From positions 36,539 through 100,538 of the forward strand of contig CANIQT010000015.1 in the NCBI GenBank assembly GCA_947469885.1: DNA of 64,000 bases. Reading direction: 5' to 3'. The DNA is from Bacteroidota bacterium. GTDB lineage: Bacteria; Bacteroidota; Bacteroidia; 2-12-FULL-35-15. The stretch's first letter is position 1; each line of letters opens with the position of its first letter. Below are positions 1-8,971 of this stretch, piece after piece. The notes below the pieces were generated by a model, which did not search any database, was not told the origin of the DNA, and worked only from the letters and a program-made list of their open reading frames with translations. Made by a program: the position numbers and the translations under genes.

Positions 1-3000
1 TAGGTAGGATTCTGAATAGATGAACCTGCACCATTTCCAAAAGTCCATGTCCAATTATCTATTACTCCTGTTGAGTGGTCATGAAAATGAATCTCCGGTT
101 GAGTGATATTAGTAGGCTGTGGAGTAGCATTGAATATGGCTACCGGCTGAGAATAAACAGTTATCAATCCAATTTGTGTAATTGAATCTTTACATCCTGT
201 TGTATTGGTATAGGTTAACGTAACCGAATAAGGTACACCACCATGATAGGTCAAGTAGGTATTGTAAGGATTCGCTACATTCGAAGTATTGCCATCCCCA
301 AAATTCCAGTGATAGAAACCACCCGGCTGGTCAACTGTACTTGTAAAGTTAACGGTTACAGGCTCGCAACCACTTGTGATATCAGGAGTAAATGTAATTA
401 TAGGAAGTGCAATTACTGTAATGGTTGCTGATGCTGTATCACCACAGAATTGAGTTAAATAATGATAGACAGTATGTGTACCTGCACCTGCCAAACTTGG
501 AGTAAACACTCCGTTAACAGACATTCCTGGTCCTCCCCATGTTCCACCCAAACCAATAGATGAAAGTTGCACTGGTGCAGCATCAATACAATATGGACCT
601 CCCACAGGATTTATAGTTGCATCAACTTGCTGTGTTACATTTACAAGTGCTGTATCCTGAGAATAACAAGGGAAATAAATGGTATAAGTTACTATGTTAG
701 TATTACCTGCAAGTCCGGGCAATGTAGGATCAAATGTTCCATTAATAGTATCTGTAATTCCATAACCAGTCCAGCTACCACCAGCTGTTGCAGCGGTTAA
801 TGTAACAGGATTATAGGAAGTACACAAAGGTGGAACATTTGCAATGGTAGGGTCAAGAGTATTTGCTACAAGTATAGTAGTTGTGGTATCTCCAACGCCA
901 CATATACCACTATTAACATTATAATGTATTGTATGAGTTCCCACTCCAGCAAGCGAAGGAAGGAAGGTACCTAAATTGGTATCCACAATTCCTGGACCAG
1001 AGAAAACGCCTGTTCCCACTGGCACAGACATTACTAATGTATCAAGCGGACTGGCAGTACAATAAGGACCTGCGGGTAAAAAGTGCATTGTAGCAATATC
1101 AATAGGACCTACATTAACTGTATCAATTACACTACAGCCTCCATTGTTACTTGTAACAGTTACCTGATACTGGGTAATGGCAGTTGGTGTTCCGGTAGTA
1201 TTTTGAGCAGTTGCGTTTGCTATATTTCCTCCCGCAGGAAAAGATACCCATTGATAAGCAAAATCAGTTGGATTTTGAGCAACACCACAAAAATGCATTT
1301 GAATATCCGGGTGAATCGTATAGGTTGAACCAAAAGCAAACGCACCAGGACCTCCACATTGATCTTGTGAATCGCTTAACCATACTTGGCTAGAGTAATT
1401 GCCAGTATTAGTTTGAAGCGTATTACAATTGCTGATATAATTTGGCCAAGGAGGACCGAAACTGAAACAAATTTCAATAATGATATTATTTATACCGTCC
1501 CACTCATAACCGGAAGGAAAAGTAAAGGTATTCCATCCCATCACCACATTAGTGGTTTGAGCAGGGTAAACCGTAACTAAACCTGGTACATAGGTGGCAG
1601 TAGAAGTAAAATCAGTAATACCGGTACATCCCATCTTAATAGTGAATTCGGGATAAGAAGTGTTTCCGGCTAAAGCAGTCACATTAAAACCTAGTTGGTC
1701 AATTTTTCCACCCATCCATCCTGCAGCATTTAATTCAGTAGCTGTATATAAATATTGTTGAACGGAGGATGTATAGTAATTTCCAAATGGAGCAGGATAA
1801 GAATAGTTTGAACTAGAAGACAATCCTGTACCAACTACTCCTGTATTAGCCGCTCCTGAACAACCACCTGAAATACTCAATGCACAAGTAGCTGGAATTG
1901 TAGGTCCATTAAACTGTACACTTAAGTTGGCTGTCCCCCCCAAACAAAATACAGTATCAGCCAAAGCAGTGTAGGCTGGAATCTGAGGCATAGTCACAGT
2001 TACCGATGCAGCGGTACCCGTACAGCCAAACGCGTCTATAACTGTTAATGAATATGTACCTACTCCAACTGTTATAGAACTGGTGGTTGCCCCGTTCGAC
2101 CATAAATAAGAAGCATATATTAATGAGTCACACGATAAAGTTGTTAAGCCTGTCCCACATCCTCCAGCTAAAATACCCGTTATGACAGGAGTAGGATTAG
2201 GGTGAACCTGAACGTTAACCGACACTGTTGCCGAACACGACTGTTGTGTAACAGTTACACTATAAGTTCCGGAGGTGCTGACCACTAATGAATTACCTGT
2301 TGCCCCTGTATTCCAAACATAGCTGTCGTAATTGGGTGGAGTTACAATCAAGGTGGTACTATTACCCCCGCAAAGAGCGGTTACACCCGAGATGACGGCA
2401 GCGAGTGACTGTGTACTGCTGGTATCAATATATATAACAGCATTAATAGTCGTAATTCCAACAGGTACACCGTTATCCGTTGCGGTAAAAGTTATAGTAT
2501 GATACCCTGAATTTGTACCTGTAGCAATAATCTGAACTTGGGCATCCACTGTATTACCGGGACCAAAAGGCAAAACGGTTGCTCCTGTAAGCCCGTTTAG
2601 ATTAACGTTAACAGTTGTTATTTGTCCTGCTTCTGGCGAAAGAAATAATGCATCAAGAATGATAGTATCATTATTTCCGCATATTCTTACCGTATCGCAA
2701 TTGTTTAATGTACTGCATACCGGAGGAATGTTATTTGCAGCACCACAAAGGTTGAAATAAAATGTTTTATTAGTTAACCACCCAACTTGGTTGTTGGTAG
2801 CAGTAGGACTGAAAAAATTAAGACCTGGAGAATCAAACCCTCCGATTTGAGTAGAATTCACCCCATTTCCTTGATTAACCCCGACAATGGCTGCTGTGCC
2901 CCCAAATCCATTGGTTCCGCCAGATGCATCACCTGTCGTCCATTGCATCTGACCAAAATTAATACCTACGTTATTACCTGCTGGTAATATCGGATCTACA

Positions 3001-3689
3001 CCATCGGTAATAATTACCTGAAACGTATTTAATTTATCAATATGATTTGCAAAATAACCTACCGCGGTCCACGTAACAATAAAGTGAGTTGGTGTGCTTT
3101 CATAACACACCGTTCCCGAACCTGTAACAATGGTTTCCACATCTGCCCAAAAAGGAGCAATCAGGTCATACGAACTATTGGGAAATGGAACAGGTACAAA
3201 AGTAAAGAAAGGACCACTAAAAGATAAAGTACCGTTATTGTTTACATAAACCTGCGTTTCGGTGGTGCCATAAAAACAAAAGTTAAAGGATATAGGCAAC
3301 TGGGCTGTACTGCAATCATCGCAAGGAGTTACGTTCGAAACCACACCACCACCCAATCCACAAGGCACATAAGAACCGCATCCGCTTGGATTACCCATAG
3401 GGTTGCCGATTGTATGACCACGATGATGAGGTCCAAATCTGATTATCTGCTCGTTTCCGGAAGTATAAATAGGAGATGTTTTCGCAATCTCTTTAAGCTG
3501 GGCTCTCAAGTCACTCGTTTGTTCCTCGTCTGTCCTTGTATCTACAGGAACGGTGCCCTGAGGCAACAAAGTACCTTGCAGCTTCATTTGTTTATATTCC
3601 TTACTGTCAACGGCAGGAATTGCATTTTGTGAAATTGCCTGAAAGGAAATTGCGAGGCATATGAATAGAAATGAGTAAATTGTTTTCAT
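1..3689 (-). CDS. Giant secreted NIDO/PKD-type protein, T9SS cargo (3' end beyond window)
   Basis: The reading frame is open on the minus strand from an ATG at 3689 to the window edge, so at least 1229 codons are present and the C-terminus is missing. The product begins with a signal peptide (MKTIYSFLFICLAIS). A region resembling a NIDO domain follows at about residues 100-300: a hydrophobic FNFCFYG strand, NNNGTLSFSGPF, APFWADVET, and later NFGQMQWTTGDASGG. After that come Cys-rich Ig/PKD-like repeats with motifs such as SYLWSNGAT. The last part visible is closely similar to the C-terminal half of the next gene upstream, sharing FNATPQPT and IHFHDHSTG, so a type B T9SS sorting domain probably lies just outside the window. 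It is probably a surface adhesin or gliding-associated protein; the ligand is unknown. Confidence 0.85.
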   Translation of the reverse strand, partial: MKTIYSFLFICLAISFQAISQNAIPAVDSKEYKQMKLQGTLLPQGTVPVDTRTDEEQTSDLRAQLKEIAKTSPIYTSGNEQIIRFGPHHRGHTIGNPMGNPSGCGSYVPCGLGGGVVSNVTPCDDCSTAQLPISFNFCFYGTTETQVYVNNNGTLSFSGPFFTFVPVPFPNSSYDLIAPFWADVETIVTGSGTVCYESTPTHFIVTWTAVGYFANHIDKLNTFQVIITDGVDPILPAGNNVGINFGQMQWTTGDASGGTNGFGGTAAIVGVNQGNGVNSTQIGGFDSPGLNFFSPTATNNQVGWLTNKTFYFNLCGAANNIPPVCSTLNNCDTVRICGNNDTIILDALFLSPEAGQITTVNVNLNGLTGATVLPFGPGNTVDAQVQIIATGTNSGYHTITFTATDNGVPVGITTINAVIYIDTSSTQSLAAVISGVTALCGGNSTTLIVTPPNYDSYVWNTGATGNSLVVSTSGTYSVTVTQQSCSATVSVNVQVHPNPTPVITGILAGGCGTGLTTLSCDSLIYASYLWSNGATTSSITVGVGTYSLTVIDAFGCTGTAASVTVTMPQIPAYTALADTVFCLGGTANLSVQFNGPTIPATCALSISGGCSGAANTGVVGTGLSSSSNYSYPAPFGNYYTSSVQQYLYTATELNAAGWMGGKIDQLGFNVTALAGNTSYPEFTIKMGCTGITDFTSTATYVPGLVTVYPAQTTNVVMGWNTFTFPSGYEWDGINNIIIEICFSFGPPWPNYISNCNTLQTNTGNYSSQVWLSDSQDQCGGPGAFAFGSTYTIHPDIQMHFCGVAQNPTDFAYQWVSFPAGGNIANATAQNTTGTPTAITQYQVTVTSNNGGCSVIDTVNVGPIDIATMHFLPAGPYCTASPLDTLVMSVPVGTGVFSGPGIVDTNLGTFLPSLAGVGTHTIHYNVNSGICGVGDTTTTILVANTLDPTIANVPPLCTSYNPVTLTAATAGGSWTGYGITDTINGTFDPTLPGLAGNTNIVTYTIYFPCYSQDTALVNVTQQVDATINPVGGPYCIDAAPVQLSSIGLGGTWGGPGMSVNGVFTPSLAGAGTHTVYHYLTQFCGDTASATITVIALPIITFTPDITSGCEPVTVNFTSTVDQPGGFYHWNFGDGNTSNVANPYNTYLTYHGGVPYSVTLTYTNTTGCKDSITQIGLITVYSQPVAIFNATPQPTNITQPEIHFHDHSTGVIDNWTWTFGNGAGSSIQNPT

Positions 3690-3726
3690 TTTCTTTTTAT
3701 TATATTATTTTCGCTTTTTTATATAA

Positions 3727-3769
3727 CAACAAAACTATTCTCAGAAAATAACTGCGAATAGTTTTGTTG
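3727..3769. terminator. Hairpin between the two giant genes
   Basis: A perfect 14-bp stem (3727-3740 with 3756-3769) and a 15-nt loop lie just after the stop codon of the upstream giant gene. The sequence after the stem on the minus strand is not a clean U-run, so it may be an mRNA-end or processing structure rather than a strong intrinsic terminator. Confidence 0.5.
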
Positions 3770-3789
3770 CTATATGTATAATTTTTTAC

Positions 3790-6700
3790 TTATTTTACTA
3801 ATGTAATATGACCAATGTAATCATGAGCTAATCCTTTCCAGTCTATCAAATGAATTTTATAAACATACACTCCAATCTCAGAAGGCTCCCCAGTATTTCC
3901 CTTTCTTCCATTCCATCCTACATTAATATCAGAAGAACTAAATAATCGCTCTCCCCAACGGTCAAAAATCAACATTTCAAAATCATCCTGTAGTATATTG
4001 GTTCCCGACATCTTCCATTCGTCATTATCTCCGTTATCATCTGGTGAGAATGAGTTAGGGAACCAGCAGGTCATTATCGGGTCTATAACTATAGTATGAT
4101 TAACTGTGTCAGAACATGGCCCTAAACTGTTTGTTACAATAAGCTGAACATTATACGATCCAGAATCAGGATAAGTATAATGAGGATTTTGTTGGTTCGA
4201 GCCTGCACCACCATTACCAAAATTCCACTGCCAAATATCTATTACTCCTGTAGAGTGATCATGAAAATGAATTTGCGGTTGTGTCACATCTGTTGGCTGC
4301 GGTGTAGCGTTAAAACTTGCATGAGGCTGAGAATAAATAGTAATAATTCCTGTTTGTGTCGAAGTTGATAAGCAACCATTAGTATTGGTATAAGTCATAC
4401 TAACGGTATAAGGAACACCAGCATTGTATGTCAAATAGGTATTGTAAGGATTAGCAACGCTCGAAGAATTTCCATCCCCAAAATCCCAAGTATATTGACC
4501 GCCTGGTTGGTCTGTTGTACTTGTAAAATGAACAGTCGTTGGTTCACATCCGCTGGTAACATCAGGAACAAAAGAAATTACAGGAAGTGCAATAACAGTT
4601 ATCGTTGTTGAAGCCGTATCACCACAAAATTGAGTAAGATAATGATAAACAGTATGTGTACCTGCACCTGCTAAACTTGGAGTAAATAATCCTGTAGCCG
4701 ACATTCCTGGTCCACCCCATGTTCCACCCAAACCTCCTGATGAAAGTTGCACTGGCAAGGCGTCTATACAATAAGGTCCTCCTGGAGGATTAATGCTTGC
4801 ATTTACCTGCTGTGTCACACTTACAATTGCTGTATCCTGGGAATAGCATGGGAAATAAATGGTGTAGGTTACAATGTTAGTATTGCCGACAAGTCCGGGC
4901 AATGTCGGGTCAAACGTACCATTAATAGTATCTGTAATTCCATAACCCGTCCAGCTACCTCCTGCCGTTGCAGCAGTTAATGTAACAGGATTATATGACG
5001 TACACAATGGTGGTATCGGTGCTATTGTTGGATCCAACGTGGTTGAAACAAGAATCACAATCGAAGTTGAGCCCGTACCGCAAAGACCACTTGAAACCGT
5101 ATAAGTTATAGTATGACTTCCAACACCTGCTGCCACAGGGTCAAATGTTCCGAGATTCGTATCTATAATGCCTGGACCTGAGAATACTCCGGTTCCTATA
5201 GGAACTGATATTTGCAGTGTATCCAAAGGACTTGCAGTACAGTATGGTCCTGCAGGGGTAATGAACATTCCTGCAATATTTATTAAATCAACATGCACGG
5301 TATCAATATCCGAACAGCCTCCACTAACATTAGTAACCACCACCTGATAATCTGTAATTACAGTAGGTGAGCCGGTAGTAAACTGAGCCGTATCGTTCGC
5401 TATATTCCCTCCTGCCGGAAATGCTGTCCATTGGAATGTAAAATCATTCGGATTTGGAATTATTGAACAATAATGTACACGCATATCAGGATGTATATTT
5501 GCTGTTGACATCCATCCTGTTACTCCCGGACACTGGTCCTGAGAATCGCTTAACGACCACTGACTGGATGTATAAGAAGTTGCAGATTGAGTATTACTAC
5601 AATTCGATATATAGTTTGGCCATGGAGGTCCATTACTGAAACATACTTCAATAACTAAATTTGAAATTCCATCCCATTCATAAGCATTTGCAAAAACTAT
5701 ATTATTCCAACCCATCACCACATTATAGGTTTGTGCAGGGCTAACAGTGAATAGTCCTCCAACAAGAACTGGTGAGGCAGAGTTAAACGTTGTAAGGTTG
5801 GTACAACCCATTTTTACTGTAAATTCAGGGTACGCTAAGTTACCGGCTGTGGCTGTAACATTCCAGTCTATCTGGTCAATTTTCCCTCCTATTATTCCTG
5901 CTGAATTCAATTCAGCAGCCGTATATAAAAATTGAGTAATCACAGAGGTGTAGTAGTTACCAAACACAGCAGGGTAACTATATGCAGTACCAGATGTAGT
6001 ATTAGGTCCAACGATTGATGCCATCGCATTACCACTACATCCTCCTGTTGGACTTATTGCACAAACAGCAGGAATTCCTCCTCCTCCAGCTCCACCGGTA
6101 TTGAAGTTTGCATTCAAAGTTGCCATACCCGAACAGAAACTAGTATCATTACTTACTATTATATTAGGTGCAAATGCAGGTGCAACCACAATAGAGATAT
6201 TACTATGATGCACACATCCCGATGGGCTGGTAACAGTTACCATATAATTGTATGTACCCGGTGAACTAAATGTGGCTGTTGGGTTTGGAATATTCACATT
6301 GCTCAAATTGGCGGCAGGCGACCATAGATAAGTATAAGCGTTAGGATTTCCTAACGATATGTTGGTCACGTTCAACTGAACAGGGTCCAGCAAACACGTG
6401 TTACCCGAACTTTGTGTAACCGTATAAGTAAAATCAGGAACTACAAACACAGTTACTGTATCGGTTAACACACACCCTGCTGCTCCATTTGTAATTAATA
6501 TATAGGTAGTTGTTGCTGTTGGGGTTGCTATAGGGTTTTGACAAGTAGCACACGAAAAATTCTGCATTGGTCCGTTCAATATCATTGGCGGACCGCTAAG
6601 TACTGTCCATGCAAAAGTAGTTCCCGGTCCACCGGCTTGATATAAAGTATCGGGCTGATTAGCACAAATAGTATGGTCATTACCTGCAAAAGTTGCGGGC

Positions 6701-7872
6701 AAAATCATCATAATGTAATTCACCGTTTGTTGACCCGTTACCGGACAAGCATTATCCGAAACCGTGACCGCAAAGGTTGTAAATGTATTAGCCGAACCTA
6801 ATGGAGCATTCCAACTTACCGATACGGTTATAGGATTTGTTCCTGATACTGTAATTGTAGATCCAGGCATAACTTGTTGAATATTGGTAGTTATTGATAA
6901 TATATCATTTGGATCTGGGTCACTAAAACTGAATTGAAAAGAAAAAGGTACGTTCTCGCAAACTTGCACCCCATTTGGTGGCAATATCACCGCCCCAAAT
7001 CCCAATAAATTGGTTACCGGTCCCGAATTACAGGACACCACCTGATTAGTACAATTCACCACCACCATCTGAATATCTCTTACCACTGTGCCTATCACAA
7101 TTCCGTTCACATCTCGTTCTGTTACTTGAAATGCAACCACAAAATTTCCTATCATGGTTGGTATAAATTGTATCAACCCGTTACCTGGAATAATCGAGAT
7201 TCCAGGCATTGGTGTAGCTCCTGTATAACCTGCTGCATAAGTAATTGGGGTTGTAGAGTTGGTGCTCATCGCATCAATAAACTGAAAATCCAATGTATTA
7301 CCGTCAATTTCCACTACTCCAGGACTGTAACAAACAGTTTGCCCAACACAAAGGTAAGGCAATGGTTGAGAAGTAAAATAAGGTGAGTTGTTGGTTGGTG
7401 CCACCAAATTATTTAACGTTGCATAAAAAGTAAAACTATCATAGTTAGGGGCATTTATCGAAATGTTTCTGCAACACGAGTTATGGAAAAACGTCCATAA
7501 ACTGCATAAACCAGGCAGTGTAACCACAGCCGAATAAACATTTTTCTTGTTTCCCGGTATCGTTCCTCCGTTGCAAGTACTACTTGCCATCGAACTAGGG
7601 CACAACTGAGAAATTTCCACAGCACTATCTAAATTCACTGTAAAGTTCAAATCTACAAAACCACCATTGTTGGTAGTTCCCATCTGAGCAGTTGGACCTG
7701 GGTCGAACGAAGCACAATCCCAATACAACACCAAGATTACTTTAAATTGGTTGGCACCCACATTTTCATACGTTACTTCTCCTCCAGATACGTGAGATGC
7801 TGTAGCTATTTTTGGTGTCGCGCAAAGCAAGGCTGCTATTGCGAAAATTTGTGTGATTCTTTTAAACATCAT
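3790..7872 (-). CDS. Giant secreted PKD-type protein with type B T9SS sorting domain
   Basis: This 1360-residue protein has a signal peptide (residues 1-25), then the SHVSGGEVTYENVG start and LYWDCASFDPG block typical of large Bacteroidota gliding-associated proteins. Repeated Ig/PKD-like modules follow, with PKD motifs YTWDFGDGN and WQWNFGNGG near the C-terminus. The last 90 residues (CWFPNSFSPDDNGDNDEW, LIFDRWGERLF, GWNGRKGN, GVYVYKI) form a classic gliding-motility-associated C-terminal domain (CHU_C, type B signal), which directs export by T9SS and surface attachment. Roughly residues 590-1270 are paralogous to the neighbouring giant protein, while the N-terminal halves differ. A GCAACC-type motif about 150 bp upstream could be its promoter. 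Role inferred: cell-surface adhesion or motility. Confidence 0.9.
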   Translation of the reverse strand: MMFKRITQIFAIAALLCATPKIATASHVSGGEVTYENVGANQFKVILVLYWDCASFDPGPTAQMGTTNNGGFVDLNFTVNLDSAVEISQLCPSSMASSTCNGGTIPGNKKNVYSAVVTLPGLCSLWTFFHNSCCRNISINAPNYDSFTFYATLNNLVAPTNNSPYFTSQPLPYLCVGQTVCYSPGVVEIDGNTLDFQFIDAMSTNSTTPITYAAGYTGATPMPGISIIPGNGLIQFIPTMIGNFVVAFQVTERDVNGIVIGTVVRDIQMVVVNCTNQVVSCNSGPVTNLLGFGAVILPPNGVQVCENVPFSFQFSFSDPDPNDILSITTNIQQVMPGSTITVSGTNPITVSVSWNAPLGSANTFTTFAVTVSDNACPVTGQQTVNYIMMILPATFAGNDHTICANQPDTLYQAGGPGTTFAWTVLSGPPMILNGPMQNFSCATCQNPIATPTATTTYILITNGAAGCVLTDTVTVFVVPDFTYTVTQSSGNTCLLDPVQLNVTNISLGNPNAYTYLWSPAANLSNVNIPNPTATFSSPGTYNYMVTVTSPSGCVHHSNISIVVAPAFAPNIIVSNDTSFCSGMATLNANFNTGGAGGGGIPAVCAISPTGGCSGNAMASIVGPNTTSGTAYSYPAVFGNYYTSVITQFLYTAAELNSAGIIGGKIDQIDWNVTATAGNLAYPEFTVKMGCTNLTTFNSASPVLVGGLFTVSPAQTYNVVMGWNNIVFANAYEWDGISNLVIEVCFSNGPPWPNYISNCSNTQSATSYTSSQWSLSDSQDQCPGVTGWMSTANIHPDMRVHYCSIIPNPNDFTFQWTAFPAGGNIANDTAQFTTGSPTVITDYQVVVTNVSGGCSDIDTVHVDLINIAGMFITPAGPYCTASPLDTLQISVPIGTGVFSGPGIIDTNLGTFDPVAAGVGSHTITYTVSSGLCGTGSTSIVILVSTTLDPTIAPIPPLCTSYNPVTLTAATAGGSWTGYGITDTINGTFDPTLPGLVGNTNIVTYTIYFPCYSQDTAIVSVTQQVNASINPPGGPYCIDALPVQLSSGGLGGTWGGPGMSATGLFTPSLAGAGTHTVYHYLTQFCGDTASTTITVIALPVISFVPDVTSGCEPTTVHFTSTTDQPGGQYTWDFGDGNSSSVANPYNTYLTYNAGVPYTVSMTYTNTNGCLSTSTQTGIITIYSQPHASFNATPQPTDVTQPQIHFHDHSTGVIDIWQWNFGNGGAGSNQQNPHYTYPDSGSYNVQLIVTNSLGPCSDTVNHTIVIDPIMTCWFPNSFSPDDNGDNDEWKMSGTNILQDDFEMLIFDRWGERLFSSSDINVGWNGRKGNTGEPSEIGVYVYKIHLIDWKGLAHDYIGHITLVK

Positions 7873-7994
7873 AATTCTTTTTTTAATAGTTAATCGTTGT
7901 TTTCTGTTGTTTGGTTTGTTATTTTAAAATGCTTGGCTAAGTTAGTAATAAATTGTATTGGTTGAATAATTTTTTTATTTTTTTTAAAACCAGA

Positions 7995-8053
7995 GGCAAC
8001 CTTTCGGTACACCCCTCGTCTAAAGAGATGCTAAAAATTATCAAAAGGTTGCA
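7995..8053. promoter_or_regulatory. Paired GCAACC-type motifs, candidate ECF sigma promoters
   Basis: GGCAACC occurs at 7995-8001 on the plus strand, followed after 15 nt by CGTCTA (8017-8022), a spacing and sequence typical of ECF minus 35 and minus 10 elements. On the minus strand TGCAACC (8053-8047) is followed after 15 nt by GCATCT (8031-8026) and points at the giant PKD gene starting at 7872. The same GGCAACC word flanks the ECF sigma gene at 60770-60828. Promoter activity is inferred, not shown. Confidence 0.45.
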
Positions 8054-8115
8054 TCCAAGGCAAAGATTTTTGCATTATTTTTTATCTTTTTTTTATTATT
8101 AGTGCCAATATTACC

Positions 8116-8153
8116 AAAAAGCCCTGCTAAGTAGTTGTTTAGCAGGGCTTTTT
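8116..8153. terminator. Bidirectional rho-independent terminator
   Basis: A perfect 15-bp stem (8116-8130 with 8139-8153) includes GCCCTGCTAA and its complement, with an 8-nt loop. A5 precedes it and T5 follows it, so it can act on both strands. It lies downstream of the small remnant gene on the minus strand. Confidence 0.85.
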
Positions 8154-8259
8154 ATAATAATGAATTATTTGTTATTAACTGACTATTCTCCGGTTAAAAA
8201 TTGTTTTGTTTTCAACTTAATAAACAGCCTGCCGAACAATCAATTATCCGAAATAAAAT

Positions 8260-8412
8260 TTAAATTAGTGTCGGAATTGTCAAATCATCCCATTGCCCTT
8301 TATTTTCAATAAAGTTTTTTTGCTCAAACATGTTTTTGTTAATCCAATTCACCTGTGCGGTTACCAAGTGAATACCAAGAACAATTGCGGAGAGAATAAT
8401 TTTTTTTATCAT
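8260..8412 (-). pseudogene. 50-residue remnant of a T9SS 'ENKGQW' family protein
   Basis: An ATG at 8412 opens a 50-codon frame that stops at 8260. It has a good signal peptide (MIKKIILSAIVLGIHLVTAQ) followed by FIENKGQWDD. That motif marks the N-terminus of large secreted Bacteroidota proteins (SBBP-repeat or T9SS-cargo type), which normally run to many hundreds of residues. Here the frame ends a few residues after the motif and a terminator follows about 110 bp later. The simplest reading is an N-terminal fragment left after deletion of the body of the gene. A genuine short secreted peptide cannot be excluded. Confidence 0.55.
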
Positions 8413-8620
8413 GGCAACGTAGTTTTCTGTGTGTCAATGATAATCATTTCCCTCAATATACATTTTATAATAGGCAGGACAGTATACCGATAGTAGGGCA
8501 GACAAGGAAATAATTTTTTAAAACAGAAATATTTTAAAAGACTTCGAACATAATATTATTAGAAAAGGGAATAATTTTAAAACCTTGTTCATTAAAATAA
8601 TGAGAATTAGTACTATAGAG

Positions 8621-8872
8621 TACAGAACCAATACAGGATTGTACAGAATTAATACAGGAGTATACAGAATCAATACAAGATTGTGCAGAATCAATCCAGG
8701 AGTGTACAAAATCAATACAGGAGTGTAGAGAACCAATAAAGGATTGTACAGAATTAATACAGGAGTATACAGAATCAATACAAGATTGTGCAGAATCAAT
8801 ACAGGAGTTTACAGAATTAATACAGGACTCTATAGAATCAGTACAAGACTGTACAGAATCAATACAAAAGTG
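8621..8872. repeat. 21-bp tandem array 1 (12 units)
   Basis: Twelve head-to-tail 21-bp units of the form TACAGAA-YYA-ATACAGGA-KTR fill 252 bp exactly. Units 2 and 7 are identical, as are units 3 and 8. Units 1/6 and 4/9 are near-identical, so a 5-unit (105-bp) block has been duplicated. A degenerate copy precedes at 8601-8620. No sequence is shared with the other 21-bp arrays in the window. Confidence 0.95.
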
Positions 8873-8959
8873 TAAAAAAGGAATAAAACAATTAAAAAAG
8901 ACCACAAATCTGTAACAAATATAAACTAGTAATTGAAACGTGAATTACCTATTTTCCCT

Positions 8960-8967
8960 TACTTTCG
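8960..8967 (+). promoter_or_regulatory. Bacteroidota minus-7 element TACTTTCG
   Basis: TACTTTCG matches the TAnnTTTG element, with C in place of the last T. It ends 4 nt before the ATG at 8972, so the transcript would be leaderless or nearly so. It also argues against the longer frame that starts at 8933. Confidence 0.6.
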
Positions 8968-8971
8968 CAGC

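Larger units (their letters stand above)
7873..8259. other. Intergenic region upstream of giant PKD gene
   Basis: No gene is visible. It holds a GCAACC-type inverted repeat at 7995-8053 and a strong bidirectional hairpin at 8116-8153; both are listed separately. The rest is AT-rich leader sequence. Confidence 0.6.
8413..8971. other. Intergenic region with tandem-repeat array
   Basis: No supported gene lies here. The middle is filled by a 21-bp tandem array (8621-8872) with a degenerate unit before it. Long stop-free frames on the minus strand arise because the unit length is a multiple of three. The end holds the promoter of the methyltransferase gene. Confidence 0.6.

Noticed and set aside
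8293..8493. 66-codon plus-strand frame
   Set aside because: Shadow of the minus-strand ENKGQWD remnant, which has the better signal peptide and family motif.
8621..8872. CRISPR or similar guide array
   Set aside because: Units are directly contiguous with no separate spacer, only 21 bp long, and no cas genes are in the window.
8534..8905. Minus-strand frames of 93 and 123 codons with heptapeptide repeats (SCIDSVQ-like)
   Set aside because: They lie entirely in a 21-bp array. A unit length divisible by three keeps any stop-free frame open, and two different frames are open at once, so coding is not supported.
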